A DNA stretch of 64,000 nucleotides from Salsuginibacillus kocurii DSM 18087 (GTDB lineage Bacteria; Bacillota; Bacilli; Bacillales; Marinococcaceae). The position numbers and the translations under genes were made by a program. The stretch covers positions 186,001-250,000 of the forward strand of contig NZ_KB898625.1 in NCBI RefSeq assembly GCF_000377705.1, in the 5' to 3' direction. This document shows, piece after piece, positions 25,739-35,460 of the stretch (positions are counted from its first letter, which is position 1; each line of letters starts with the position of its first letter). The notes below the pieces were generated by a model. The model did no database searches. It worked only from the letters and a program-made list of their open reading frames with translations, and had not been told where the DNA came from.

Positions 25739-27226
25739 ATGCTGACGATTGAAGAAGTAAATCAAATGGATTTGAAAACATTTAGTCGCACATTTGGTGA
25801 CATATTTGAAGATTCATCCTGGATCGCTGTTGAAGCTTACCGGCAAAAACCTTTCGCCTCAATGGAAACCCTTCATAATGAAATGGTTCACGTCGTAAAG
25901 ACGAGTGATTACCAGGACCAGCTTGCCTTGATAAAAGCCCACCCAAATCTTGGCACGAACAAAAAGATGAGTACCAATTCATGCGACGAACAAAAACAAG
26001 CCGGCCTTCGAGGACTCACAATCGAGGAAAATGAGGAACTGAATGCGTTGAATAAAACGTATATGGAAACGTTCGACTTCCCTTTTATCTTCGCCGTGAA
26101 AGGAAAAACAAAGCATGATATTTACATTTCTTTAAAAAACAGGGTGAAAAATTCAGCAGAGCAGGAATTTACGACAGCTTTAGATGAGATTTATAAAATT
26201 GCTTATTTTCGCCTGGTTGATAAATGCAAGAAGGGAGACGATCATATGCAAGACCAGCAAGCAGCCCGAATGCTTTCCTATGGAAAAGCTGATGTATTTG
26301 CCTACCGTACATTTCTCACACCACTCTCAGGAGTAAAACAAATTCCCGAATCCTCTTTTAGTGGACGGGACAATACCGTCTTTGGCTTTAATGCCTCAAT
26401 AGAAATTGGTGGACCAGCCTTTCTTTCGTCATTTACAGAAGGAGATAATAGCCTGGTGGTAGCCACCGACTCGATGAAAAATTTTATCCAGTGGCATCTT
26501 GGTTCCTTTGAAGGAACAACTTTAGAAGGGTTTGTATCTTATGCGAGTGAAGCATTTTTACAAAAATACAACCATGTGGAGATGATTGAGCTAAGTTCCA
26601 CAGAAGTGCCGTTCAATGCGACGACTACTGTTAAAGATGGAGAACTTGCAATTAGCGACCTTGTCTTTAACCGTTCCAGAAATGAAGAGGCGTATGCTTC
26701 AATCCAATTGCAGAAAACAGCAGGCGGCACGCAGATTGTTGAACAAAAATCAGGCCTCCTAAATTTGCAGCTCGTTAAAGTAAAAGACAACAGCTTTACC
26801 GGTTTTATTCGGGATGAGTATACAACCTTGCCTGAAGATGGAAACCGCCCGTTGTTTATTTATTTGAACCTGGATTGGCGCTATCAAGATCCAGCGCAGG
26901 CGCTCGGGGATGACCCTTCAACGTATGTCGCCGCGGAACAAGTCCGTGATATTGCGACGAGTATTTTTCATGAAATGGAAACGCCGTCTATCCAAGCATT
27001 AATTTATGAAATTGGCTGCCGTGTCCTTGAACGCTTCCCACAGTTAACCGATATTTCCTTTGAATCACAAAACCGAACGTGGGATGCAGTTGTAGAAAAT
27101 ATCCCAGGGTCAGAAGGAAAAGTTTATACCGAACCACGCTTACCTTATGGCTTTCAGCGTTTTCAAGTTACGCAGGAGGATGTGACGCAAGCACAGCCTC
27201 AACGTCTCACACATTCGCAGAATTAA
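25739..27226 (+). CDS. pucL: bifunctional OHCU decarboxylase / urate oxidase (PucL)
   Basis: A 495-residue fusion, the same length as B. subtilis PucL. Residues about 1-165 are 2-oxo-4-hydroxy-4-carboxy-5-ureidoimidazoline decarboxylase, with the ALIKAHPNLG signature. Residues about 180-495 are uricase, with the VVATDSMKN motif and the usual uricase strand pattern. The enzyme oxidises urate to hydroxyisourate and later converts OHCU to allantoin; the intermediate step is done by PucM encoded next. The start is ATG 25739 after GAAAGGG; a longer frame to 25628 has no support. It opens a pucL-pucM-permease cluster. Confidence 0.95.
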   Translation: MLTIEEVNQMDLKTFSRTFGDIFEDSSWIAVEAYRQKPFASMETLHNEMVHVVKTSDYQDQLALIKAHPNLGTNKKMSTNSCDEQKQAGLRGLTIEENEELNALNKTYMETFDFPFIFAVKGKTKHDIYISLKNRVKNSAEQEFTTALDEIYKIAYFRLVDKCKKGDDHMQDQQAARMLSYGKADVFAYRTFLTPLSGVKQIPESSFSGRDNTVFGFNASIEIGGPAFLSSFTEGDNSLVVATDSMKNFIQWHLGSFEGTTLEGFVSYASEAFLQKYNHVEMIELSSTEVPFNATTTVKDGELAISDLVFNRSRNEEAYASIQLQKTAGGTQIVEQKSGLLNLQLVKVKDNSFTGFIRDEYTTLPEDGNRPLFIYLNLDWRYQDPAQALGDDPSTYVAAEQVRDIATSIFHEMETPSIQALIYEIGCRVLERFPQLTDISFESQNRTWDAVVENIPGSEGKVYTEPRLPYGFQRFQVTQEDVTQAQPQRLTHSQN

Positions 27227-27244
27227 TGCACAAGGAGTTTTTAA

Positions 27245-27598
27245 ATGAATGGACTAACCACTCACATCCTTGACCTTGCCCACGGAAAACCAGCAGCTGG
27301 TGTGGAGATCGAGTTATATCGCTTTAACATAGCCGATCATTCGTTGGTAACAAAAACAGTCACGAATGCCGACGGACGCGTAGACACGCCGCTGCTTTCC
27401 AAAGCTGAGATGACTACGGGAGAATACGAGCTTCTTTTTCATATTGGACCTTATTTTACTGAACAAGGAGTCCAACAGGTCGAGCCTCCGTTTCTACAAA
27501 AAGTAGCGGTGCGCGTACATCTCCTGGGGGAAGAGGACCATTATCATGTTCCTCTTCTTGTCTCACCGTGGGGATACCAAGTCTATCGAGGAAGTTAA
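27245..27598 (+). CDS. pucM: 5-hydroxyisourate hydrolase (PucM)
   Basis: A 117-residue transthyretin-like hydrolase. The N-terminal LTTHILDLAHGKPAAGV motif with its catalytic histidine and the invariant C-terminal YRGS are present, with HVPLLVSPWGY near the end. It hydrolyses hydroxyisourate to OHCU between the two activities of PucL. An AAGGAG ribosome site precedes ATG 27245, 18 bp after pucL. Confidence 0.97.
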   Translation: MNGLTTHILDLAHGKPAAGVEIELYRFNIADHSLVTKTVTNADGRVDTPLLSKAEMTTGEYELLFHIGPYFTEQGVQQVEPPFLQKVAVRVHLLGEEDHYHVPLLVSPWGYQVYRGS

Positions 27599-27622
27599 AC
27601 GGAGGTTTGTACGAACGAAGAC

Positions 27623-27658
27623 AACGCCTCTTTTCTCACGTTAATGGGGCGTTTCTTT
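27623..27658 (+). terminator. possible terminator between pucM and the purine permease gene
   Basis: AACGCC (27623-27628) pairs with GGCGTT (27648-27653) over a long loop, followed by TCTTTCT. It is weak and may only reduce read-through. Confidence 0.4.
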
Positions 27659-27695
27659 CTGTTAACTTATTCGCAGTAATGAAATGAGGGATTTT

Positions 27696-29009
27696 ATGGA
27701 ACGCTACTTTCAATTTAAAGAATTACGAACAAATTACCGCAAAGAGAGCCTGGCTGGCTTGACCACGTTTTTATCCATGGCTTACATATTGTTTGTCAAC
27801 CCAATGATTCTAGCCGATGCTGGCATGGACGAAGGGGCTGTTTTCACAGCTACAGCAGTAGCAGCGGCCATCGGAACACTAGTTATGGGGCTCTTAGCCC
27901 GTTATCCGATCGCGCTTGCGCCTGGAATGGGCTTAAATGCGTTTTTCGCCTATACGGTAGTCATTGGCATGGGCATTGATTGGCAGCTCGCTCTGTTTGG
28001 CGTGTTTACTTCTGGTATTATTTTCATTATTATTACACTGTTTGGCATTCGCGAAACAATTATTAACGCTATACCAGCGGAGTTAAAATACGCAGCCGCA
28101 GCCGGGATCGGCCTGTTTATTGCTTTTATTGGCTTGAAAAACGCGGGGATTGTAGTCCCAGATGAATCAACTGCCGTTACGCTCGGTAACATGACGCAGG
28201 CAACCACCCTTCTCGCCGTATTTGGCCTCGTCGTTACCGTCATTTTAATGGTGCGCGGGTATCGGGGCGGTATCTTTTATGGAATGGTGCTCACGTCAAT
28301 CGCTGGAATGGTTGTCGGATTGATTGACTTGCCTAATCAGATCGTAGGGGCCGTACCAAGTTTAGCACCAACTTTTGGAGTTGCTGTCACAAGTATGTTT
28401 GAAGTAGAGTGGACATCTGCCCTGCTGGTACAGATGCTCATTGTTATCTTAACCTTCTTATTCGTTGACTTTTTTGATACAGCTGGCACCCTGTACGCTG
28501 TTGCCAACCAGGCAGGCTTTGTGAAAAATAATAAATTGCCGCGCGCGGGCAAGGCGTTAATGGCTGATTCCACCGCTACCTCAGTCGGAGCGTTGCTCGG
28601 AACCTCTACCACCACCGCTTATATAGAATCGGCCTCCGGCGTAGCTGCAGGCGGCCGCACAGGGTTTGCTTCCATCATCACCGCAGGTTTGTTTCTCTTA
28701 TCAACATTTTTCTCTCCGTTACTTGCGGTAGTTACTGATCAAGTCACTGCAGCTGCTTTAATCATCGTCGGCATCTTAATGGCATCTTCACTCGGTTTAA
28801 TTGACTGGAATAAATTCGAAGTCGCTGTCCCAGCCTTCTTAACTGTCGTTGCAATGCCACTTACGTACAGTATCGCAACCGGGATCGCCCTCGGCTTTAT
28901 CTTTTATCCTGTCACCATGTTGCTCAAAGGACGAAAAGCCGAAATCCACCCGATCATGTATATCTTATTCTTTGTCTTCCTCGGTTACTTCGCCTTTTTA
29001 GGTGAATAA
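27696..29009 (+). CDS. AzgA/PbuG-family purine permease
   Basis: A 437-residue secondary transporter of the NCS2/AzgA group. The N-terminal ESLAGLTTFLSMAYI signature, the APGMGLNAFFAY motif and the VDFFDTAGTL segment are diagnostic, and about 12 hydrophobic segments follow. Members import hypoxanthine, guanine or adenine with protons; location behind the urate genes suggests a purine-catabolic role. ATG 27696 follows GAGGG; an ATG at 27684 lacks a ribosome site. Confidence 0.9.
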   Translation: MERYFQFKELRTNYRKESLAGLTTFLSMAYILFVNPMILADAGMDEGAVFTATAVAAAIGTLVMGLLARYPIALAPGMGLNAFFAYTVVIGMGIDWQLALFGVFTSGIIFIIITLFGIRETIINAIPAELKYAAAAGIGLFIAFIGLKNAGIVVPDESTAVTLGNMTQATTLLAVFGLVVTVILMVRGYRGGIFYGMVLTSIAGMVVGLIDLPNQIVGAVPSLAPTFGVAVTSMFEVEWTSALLVQMLIVILTFLFVDFFDTAGTLYAVANQAGFVKNNKLPRAGKALMADSTATSVGALLGTSTTTAYIESASGVAAGGRTGFASIITAGLFLLSTFFSPLLAVVTDQVTAAALIIVGILMASSLGLIDWNKFEVAVPAFLTVVAMPLTYSIATGIALGFIFYPVTMLLKGRKAEIHPIMYILFFVFLGYFAFLGE

Positions 29010-29321
29010 GTTACCGTGGCTCCAACATATGGAAGATATGGTTAAAGGGAGAAACTGTCCCATAAATCAGTTCTCGGCAATAGCAGCTGAAAGACTTGCT
29101 TTTCCTGCAGGCAACGCTTTAGCCTCCTTCAGATCCGCAGCCTGCTCACTGCTGCGGGCTCGCGAGCTTTGCTTTTCCCGCAGGAGTCGCAACACTCCCT
29201 TCTTCTAGGGTTTGAGCCAAATAATAACGTTTGCGTAAACAGTCTTCTCTGAAGCTAAACTTGTACACAATTTTGGCCTAAAGAGCTTCGTCACTTAGAT
29301 GGAAGACATGACCTGCTGTCT
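29010..29321. other. intergenic region with GC-rich Bacillus-type repeat remnant
   Basis: No gene. The segment 29090-29205 contains inverted and repeated CTTTTCC(C/T)GCAGG stretches that vaguely resemble the interior of the 267-bp element at 40.6 and 61.5 kb. It is probably a worn intergenic repeat. Confidence 0.35.
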
Positions 29322-29356
29322 AAAAAAGCTTCGGCCAAGATCAAAAGGCCGAAGCT
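29322..29356 (-). terminator. Rho-independent terminator of the subtilase gene
   Basis: AGCTTCGGCC and GGCCGAAGCT form a perfect 10-bp stem with six T on the minus strand side. Confidence 0.9.
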
Positions 29357-29362
29357 CTCTAT

Positions 29363-31669
29363 TTATTGTTGATGGTCTAACGTACGGCTTAAGAAAGCAG
29401 AATATTCAGATCTTCTCACTCGATTATTCGGCCCAAACGTCCCATCCGGGTAGCCCTCAATAATGCCAGCTCCCGTTAATGTATAAATCGCTTCACGAGC
29501 AAAATAATTTTCGCTTACGTCAGGAAATTCTCTACCTTCTCCACTCCTATAATTATAGGCGCGCGTGAACATGGCCGAAGTCTCGCCACGAGTGATCGAT
29601 ACGCCCGGCCGGAAACTTCCATCTTCATATCCGCTGATAAATCCCGCTCTGGCTGCCGCTGCAATTGCTTCTTCTGCAAAATGACCGTCCGGCACATCAT
29701 TAAAATTATGACTGGCATCCGTAGAAGAAACCCCGGTGGCACGGACGAGGAGTATAGCTGCTTCCGCTCGGGTAATGCTTTGATTTGGCCTCATTGTCCC
29801 ATCCGGATATCCATTAATAAAATTCCTATCATACAAATCAGCAATGTAAGCGTAATGCCAAGCTTCTGGGTCCATATCTGCAAAGGAAGCCAACATTGTT
29901 GGATCTGGAGGCACAGTAACAGTAACACTACGATACAAAGAGCTGTCAGCCCGGTGATTATTTTCATCTAATGGAATCAGTGTATACGTATAAGTCCCTT
30001 CAGAAGGTTCATCTTCATAGCTGGTTGTAGTGATGTCAACATGACTTAAAAAAGCATTGTTGCGCACAATTTCAAGAGAAGAAGTATCACCAGGTTCATC
30101 ATAGCTCCAGCTTAATTGTACCGTTCCCTCCTCGGTCACTGTAGCTTCCAAATCAGACACCGGCTCTAACTCTTGAGGCCCTTCTACTGTAACGGTAGTA
30201 GAAACCGGATCTGAAGCACTGTTGTCGGCCCCTAACGCGGTAACCCTGTATGTGTGTTCACCAGCCCCCGGTTCATCAGTCATAATGTTCTCAGAGGTGG
30301 TGGTGATCTCATTTCCATTACGCTCAATTCGGTAACTGTCAGGTTCGGGTCCTTCGGATGGCGGATCCCACCTCAAAGTGACAACTTGGCTTTCACTTAC
30401 TTCAGCGCTAAGGTTGAGTGGTGGCTGAGGTGTCATATCCGGTAGTGACAGATCAGAAGAGATGTAAGTGATACCGCGCCCGTGCTCTTCGTTTGGCGTT
30501 TCCCTCCCTAAATTCTGAGTGTTGGCAAATAGCAGCCGGCTCAATTCTTCATTTGTCGCCTCAGGTTCTGTTTGCTGTAAAAGAGCAAGATGCCCACTCA
30601 CGTGTGGAGTTGCCATAGAAGTTCCACTTTCACGGCCATAGCTTCCATCGTTCGTCGTACTTAAAATATGCTGGCCCGGAGCAACTAAATCGAGAGCTGG
30701 GCCAGTTGCTGAAAATTCCGCTCGCTGGTCCCACCTATTGGTCGCACCTACCGCAATCACGTCATCATAGCGAGCTGGATACTCAATCCGGTCTTCCCCA
30801 TTCCCACGATTTCCCGCAGCTGCAACAAGCACACTTCCTTCCTCATGGGCACGTTCTATTGCATCGGAAAGAACATTAGAATGCCGATCCCCGCCTACGC
30901 TTAAATTAATTACGTCAACTTCATTCTCTACAGCCCAATCAAGTCCTTGCACCAACCAAGAATGAAAACCGCTGCCATCTTGGTTTAGTACTTTTGCAGC
31001 GTAAAGGTCGACCTCTGGTGCCACTCCCACTGTCCCTTCATTGTTATTAAGGGCACTAATAATGCCTGCCACATGGGTGCCGTGTCCATTATCATCTTCA
31101 GCGTCTTCAGTCCCATCTACAAACGAAATACTGTCTGTCACATTAAGGTCAGGATGAGCATGCATGATACCGGTATCAATGACCGCGACACTGACGCCTT
31201 CTCCGGTTACTCCATTCTCCCAGGCAGCCGGAGCATTAATGCGTTCCATAGCCCAATCAATTGTTTCATTTGCTGCAGAAAGTTTTGTTTCGTCGCTTAA
31301 ACTTTCCATATAAACTTCTTCCTCTTCTTCAGCAACTGGAGGAGGATCTAATTGTATTTTTTCGTTCTCTTCAATGTACTCTACTTCTTCTAACTCAGAC
31401 AATGATTCTACTACTTCTTCACTAAGTTCCGCCAAAGCTGTCGGTAATAGGTTATATGTTTCGTTTACTTCTCCCCCTTTCTCTTCAATTAGTGTTTCGT
31501 CAACTTCCTCGGTGAAAGTAATAAAATAATCTTCCGTTTCTTCGGCATATACAGAATTCAGACCACTCCCAATCAAAAGAATGAAGGACCACGCACAAAT
31601 AATTGTTAACTTTAAATGCTTTATGTTTTGAAAAGGTTGCCTGCAGCCGATAAAAAGATGTATTCGCAT
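29363..31669 (-). CDS. secreted S8 subtilisin-like protease with FnIII and SLH domains
   Basis: A 768-residue exported serine protease. A signal peptide ends near VYA (residue 42). An I9-type inhibitory propeptide covers about 48-115. The S8 domain (about 145-400) has the intact triad Asp165 (VIDTG), His196 (NGHGTHVAG) and Ser351 (GTSMATPHVSGH) plus Asn287. Two fibronectin type III-like domains follow (about 412-585), then three SLH domains (about 590-768) with GYPDGTMRPNQSITRAEA-type motifs that bind secondary cell-wall polymers. It should therefore be held on the cell surface rather than released. The protein is strongly acidic, in line with a salt or alkaline habitat. ATG 31669 is used; the upstream GTG overlaps the ribosome site. 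Confidence 0.93.
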   Translation of the reverse strand: MRIHLFIGCRQPFQNIKHLKLTIICAWSFILLIGSGLNSVYAEETEDYFITFTEEVDETLIEEKGGEVNETYNLLPTALAELSEEVVESLSELEEVEYIEENEKIQLDPPPVAEEEEEVYMESLSDETKLSAANETIDWAMERINAPAAWENGVTGEGVSVAVIDTGIMHAHPDLNVTDSISFVDGTEDAEDDNGHGTHVAGIISALNNNEGTVGVAPEVDLYAAKVLNQDGSGFHSWLVQGLDWAVENEVDVINLSVGGDRHSNVLSDAIERAHEEGSVLVAAAGNRGNGEDRIEYPARYDDVIAVGATNRWDQRAEFSATGPALDLVAPGQHILSTTNDGSYGRESGTSMATPHVSGHLALLQQTEPEATNEELSRLLFANTQNLGRETPNEEHGRGITYISSDLSLPDMTPQPPLNLSAEVSESQVVTLRWDPPSEGPEPDSYRIERNGNEITTTSENIMTDEPGAGEHTYRVTALGADNSASDPVSTTVTVEGPQELEPVSDLEATVTEEGTVQLSWSYDEPGDTSSLEIVRNNAFLSHVDITTTSYEDEPSEGTYTYTLIPLDENNHRADSSLYRSVTVTVPPDPTMLASFADMDPEAWHYAYIADLYDRNFINGYPDGTMRPNQSITRAEAAILLVRATGVSSTDASHNFNDVPDGHFAEEAIAAAARAGFISGYEDGSFRPGVSITRGETSAMFTRAYNYRSGEGREFPDVSENYFAREAIYTLTGAGIIEGYPDGTFGPNNRVRRSEYSAFLSRTLDHQQ

Positions 31670-31889
31670 AATCCCCACCTTCTTTTAAATAGTCGATGGT
31701 TATAACCATCCTATAGATTGATAGAGTTCTATGCTCTTATTTACCCAATTCAATTCATTTCTAATACAAACTTTTTATATAAAACAAAAAGATTTTAAAA
31801 AGCAAAGCATCAATGGATTCCACTTTTAAAGACGTTTTTAAATGTTTTCTGCACAAGGAATTCCTTACCTCTAGGAGTTTGAGTTTTTA

Positions 31890-32200
31890 CATACAGCCAG
31901 GGTAACTAACAAAACATGTGAAAAAAAGTTGGTATGAGGCGCGGCTTGGGCTACCACGGGGACGAGAATGAGTCCGTCTTCGCCTTTGATTTTCGTTTCG
32001 ACGAGCAGGGCGATGACGTCTTTGTCCTGGTTGCCGATGTCGGTGAAAACTCTTGTTCCAGAAATGTAAGATGAGTGGTGTCGATGTGTTCGAAAACGGT
32101 GGGAAACGCAACGAGAAATTCAGTGAAAGAGGTGGTAAGAAGCTGTTTGAAAAGCATGTCATGCCCAGTGGGATCGTTCGGGGAATTTGACGTAGAGGTC
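31890..32200 (-). pseudogene. decayed Rpn-family (PD-(D/E)XK) nuclease/transposase gene
   Basis: On the minus strand, DPTGHDMLFKQLLTTSF leads into a frame matching the N-terminus of Rpn/DUF-type putative transposases (MLFKELL..FFPEVFEHIDTTHLTFLEQE-like). After about 35 codons the similarity jumps one frame to FTDIGNQDKDVIALLVETKIKGEDGLILV. The matching continuation further on, ASYQ-like, lies in a further frame. At least one frameshift and a missing C-terminal half show that it is dead. Such genes are often found as scattered, degrading copies. Confidence 0.7.
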
Positions 32201-32478
32201 GATCTCCTTTAGGGGGACGTGCTATAGGGAACGCGCGGTTATTCGTAGTATAGCGGAAACGTGATAGAAGGTCGAGAAGGATAATTTTAAAGAAACTTGG
32301 CAAAGCCAAACAGATGGCGCAGGCTGAGCCTTCGTTGCACGTATACCGTTTCCTTCAACGATTTATACATTCTTACGGTGTGAAAAAACTGACCCAGCTT
32401 TTACCAATAGGAGGGGTAGATATTTTTGCGCGGAAGAGTACAGCTTTGCGTGGGGAAGGGGGCATTGGCGCTTCTTGT

Positions 32479-32562
32479 TTGCACAGTGACGAGGGAGGAG
32501 TGCGGCGTCAAAATATTTTAAGGGGGGGCGACGCCTCGAGAGTGCGGCGCCGCTTTTACTTT
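32479..32562 (+). repeat. 21-bp hypervariable tandem array D (4 units)
   Basis: Units start at 32479, 32500, 32521 and 32542. Cores are TTGCACAGTGAC, GTGCGGCGTCAA, AGGGGGGGCGAC and GTGCGGCGCCGC, each followed by nine variable bases. It is more degenerate than the other arrays but keeps the exact period. It lies 100 bp downstream of pucE. Confidence 0.6.
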
Positions 32563-32660
32563 CGCTACGCTCTCGCTTTGCCTCCAGCAGTCATTATTGC
32601 TCCGATTGCTCTATCACTTTTATAGTCTATTCTCCTTTTGTCCCGCTTCATCCAATACTA

Positions 32661-33179
32661 TTAACTGAGGTCTTTCACTACCCTCTGAACCGCCCGGTGA
32701 ATGCCTGTGTAGCCCGTACAGCGGCACAAGTTGCCGGCCAGGGCTTCTTCTACCTCTTCTTCACTCGGGTCTGGCCTCTCTTTCACCAATGCTTTCACTG
32801 CCATAATCATCCCCGGCGTACAATAGCCGCATTGAAAACCACCTTCCTGCAAAAAAGCCTCTTGGACAGGGTCTAGTTTGTCTAGCGTACCCACTCCTTC
32901 AATTGTGGTGATCTCACGGCCCTCTACTTGGTATGCTAAAGTTAAACATGAATTAATAAGCTCTCCGTCCATCCAAACCGAACAAGCCCCGCATCGTCCA
33001 ATTTCACATGAGATCTTTGTGCCTGTTAATTGCAACTCTTCTCGCAAGATGGTGACCAACCGAGTCGTAGGAGTAGCATTAACTTTTTGCCATCTCCCGT
33101 TAACGGAAAAGGATAAGGTCCTTTCACCTGGTACACTGCCAGGCTCTTGTACCGTTACACTTTGCTTGTTGACAGCCAT
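32661..33179 (-). CDS. pucE: xanthine dehydrogenase 2Fe-2S subunit (PucE)
   Basis: A 172-residue iron-sulfur subunit. The plant-type 2Fe-2S cluster is formed by CEIGRCGAC plus a downstream Cys (LINSC). The second cluster uses CGYC and CRC in FQCGYCTPG and GNLCRCTGY. It passes electrons from the molybdenum subunit to the FAD subunit during oxidation of hypoxanthine and xanthine to urate. Its start overlaps the end of pucD by 25 bp and is preceded by AAAGGAGGGG. Last gene of the pucABCDE order seen in B. subtilis. Confidence 0.95.
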   Translation of the reverse strand: MAVNKQSVTVQEPGSVPGERTLSFSVNGRWQKVNATPTTRLVTILREELQLTGTKISCEIGRCGACSVWMDGELINSCLTLAYQVEGREITTIEGVGTLDKLDPVQEAFLQEGGFQCGYCTPGMIMAVKALVKERPDPSEEEVEEALAGNLCRCTGYTGIHRAVQRVVKDLS

Positions 33180-35455
33180 TTTGGCGCCCCTCCTTTGTTC
33201 GCCGATTCGATGATGGTCTCTCTAGATACTGGGAGCTTGGAAACCCAAACCCCACAAGCATCGTGAATGGCTTTCGTAATGGCTGGAGCTACAGCTACCG
33301 TTCCTATTTCTCCTACACCACGCGGCCCATAGGAATCGCCCTCTGCCAATGTTTCGACCGCTTCTACTTCAATAGAAGCTGGCATATCTCCAATTCCAGG
33401 AATAAGATAAGAATCAAAGTTTACCGTTTGATATTCTCCTTCTTCCATGACGGCATCTTCCATTAACGTATAACCAAGAGCCATGCCGCTGCCTCCCTCT
33501 ATCTGGCCAAGATAACCAAGCCGGCTGACGACGGGACCTGCAGCTACTGCCTGATCAAGCGAAGTGACCTTAACCTGCCCGGTGAGCAAATTAACTTGTA
33601 CGGCTGCTAATACACTACTAAACGTATATAAGAAGTGCCCACCATCTACAGGGTCCGGAGTGGTGGGAAACTCGAATTCGGTCGTTACGACAATGGGATC
33701 TTCGCCTGGCTCTTGTTGAGCAAGTTCTTTATACGAATAAATGTAGTGAGGGGCCCCTTCCTCCGCCCTAACATACACGCCATTTTTGGCAAGTAACATG
33801 GCATCTGTAGATTGACCTGTCCGTTTTGATACTCGCTCCAACAGTTGAAGGGTAAATGGCCCCTTCATTCGTTCAAGCGCGTGCCATACCATGCTCGTGC
33901 CTCGAGAAGCTGTGGTTGAACCCGTCTTTGGCACTACTTCTGTATCGCCTATAACCGTTTTGATATCCTCTTTCGCACAAGAAAATGTGTCAATCATCAG
34001 CGTTTCGATCACAGAGACAATGCCTTGTCCAACTTCTTCAAACCCAAAAGAGATTTCCAGTCTTCCATCTTCACTTAGAGCAAGTTGACCGCCAGCAGAG
34101 TCGAGGCGATTATAGCCTAGACCACCGCCATGCATGCAAATAGCAGTTCCAATGCCTGTTTTCACCCATGGCTCTTGTGGGGATGCCTGTTCCTTTTTTA
34201 CTTCTGTCCGCATCTTTTCAACTTCTTCTACTACAAGTTCTGCCCCTGGATGAGGAGCAATTCGATGGCCTAATGGACCGGGATCAGTAGCAGCTCGCAC
34301 ATTTCTTCGCCTAAATTCCAGTGGATCAAGCGCAAGTTTTTTAGCTAAGCGGTCCATTTGTCCTTCAAGTGCAAATGTAATTTGGTTACCTCCGAAGCCG
34401 CGAAATTCACCAGCCACGCCATTGTTCGTAAATACGGACAGGCCATGGATTTTAAGATGAGGAATGATATAAAGACCGGCTGCATGTTCAACAGCAAAAT
34501 CAAGAATGGCTGGCCCAAGCGTAGAATAAGCCCCTGTATCTGCTACAATTTCAACCTGGTGTGCAAGCAAATTACCGTCTTGGTCAGCTCCTGTTTTCAT
34601 AGTAATTTTCATAGGGTGGCGTTTTAAGCCAGCTTTAACAGACTCTTCACGTGATTGGTGAATTTTGACCGGTCGTTTCGTTTTAAGCGCTAAAAGAGCA
34701 GCATAAGGCTGCACGTTCAGTTCATCTTTACCTCCAAACGATCCACCCATCGGACTAGAAACAACCCGGATGTTATCTTCATCCATATTTAACAAGCGTG
34801 CAAGTTGAAAACGATCTTTAAAGCCATGCTGTGTCCCCATATAAACGGTAATACCGCCGTCTGCTTCTGGCACGACCGTTCCGCCTTCAGTTTCCATGTA
34901 CGCATGCATCTGGCGCGGCAATTGATAGGTCTCTTCCTCAATCACTGCTGCGGCTGCAAAGCCAGCTTCTATATCCCCGTTAGCATGCGTTCTTTCATGA
35001 AGCTGATTGCCTTTCTCATGCAAAAGAGGGGCACCTTCTTGTAGAGATTTTTCAGGTGTATCTAATACTGGAAGCTCTTCATACTCTACTTTAATCAACC
35101 TTAAAGCACGTTCAGCGATTTCTTTCGAATCAGCAGCTACCGCAGCTAGAGCATCACCGACCGAACGTACCCGGTCTTCGCAAAAAACAGGCTGGTCCGG
35201 CTCAATAATGCCATAGCCGTTCACACCAGGTACATCTTTTGCGGTTAGTACAGCATGAACCCCCGGCAAATTCTCCGCCTCTTTAGTACAAAGAGACAAT
35301 ACCTTCGCATGCGGGAAAGCGCTTCGCAGCACTTTCCCATATAATGTAGCGGAAAAAGAAAGGTCTGTTAAATACGATAGTTGACCTGTCACTTTCTCGA
35401 CTCCATCTGGCCGAATGCTCGTCGTCTGAGCAGTTAGTGGTGACTTAGCTTCCAT
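33155..35455 (-). CDS. pucD: xanthine dehydrogenase molybdenum-binding subunit (PucD)
   Basis: A 766-residue catalytic subunit. The N-terminal aldehyde-oxidase a/b hammerhead domain begins near VTGQLSYLTDLSF. The molybdopterin-binding part has GGSFGGKDE, EFRGFGGNQ, GFEEVGQGI and the C-terminal active-site glutamate in GPRGVGEIGTVAVAP. It hydroxylates purines using water-derived oxygen. ATG 35455 lies eight bases after AAGGAG; a GTG at 35464 overlaps that site. It follows pucC by five bases. Confidence 0.95.
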   Translation of the reverse strand: MEAKSPLTAQTTSIRPDGVEKVTGQLSYLTDLSFSATLYGKVLRSAFPHAKVLSLCTKEAENLPGVHAVLTAKDVPGVNGYGIIEPDQPVFCEDRVRSVGDALAAVAADSKEIAERALRLIKVEYEELPVLDTPEKSLQEGAPLLHEKGNQLHERTHANGDIEAGFAAAAVIEEETYQLPRQMHAYMETEGGTVVPEADGGITVYMGTQHGFKDRFQLARLLNMDEDNIRVVSSPMGGSFGGKDELNVQPYAALLALKTKRPVKIHQSREESVKAGLKRHPMKITMKTGADQDGNLLAHQVEIVADTGAYSTLGPAILDFAVEHAAGLYIIPHLKIHGLSVFTNNGVAGEFRGFGGNQITFALEGQMDRLAKKLALDPLEFRRRNVRAATDPGPLGHRIAPHPGAELVVEEVEKMRTEVKKEQASPQEPWVKTGIGTAICMHGGGLGYNRLDSAGGQLALSEDGRLEISFGFEEVGQGIVSVIETLMIDTFSCAKEDIKTVIGDTEVVPKTGSTTASRGTSMVWHALERMKGPFTLQLLERVSKRTGQSTDAMLLAKNGVYVRAEEGAPHYIYSYKELAQQEPGEDPIVVTTEFEFPTTPDPVDGGHFLYTFSSVLAAVQVNLLTGQVKVTSLDQAVAAGPVVSRLGYLGQIEGGSGMALGYTLMEDAVMEEGEYQTVNFDSYLIPGIGDMPASIEVEAVETLAEGDSYGPRGVGEIGTVAVAPAITKAIHDACGVWVSKLPVSRETIIESANKGGAPKWLSTSKV

Positions 35456-35460
35456 TCGTT

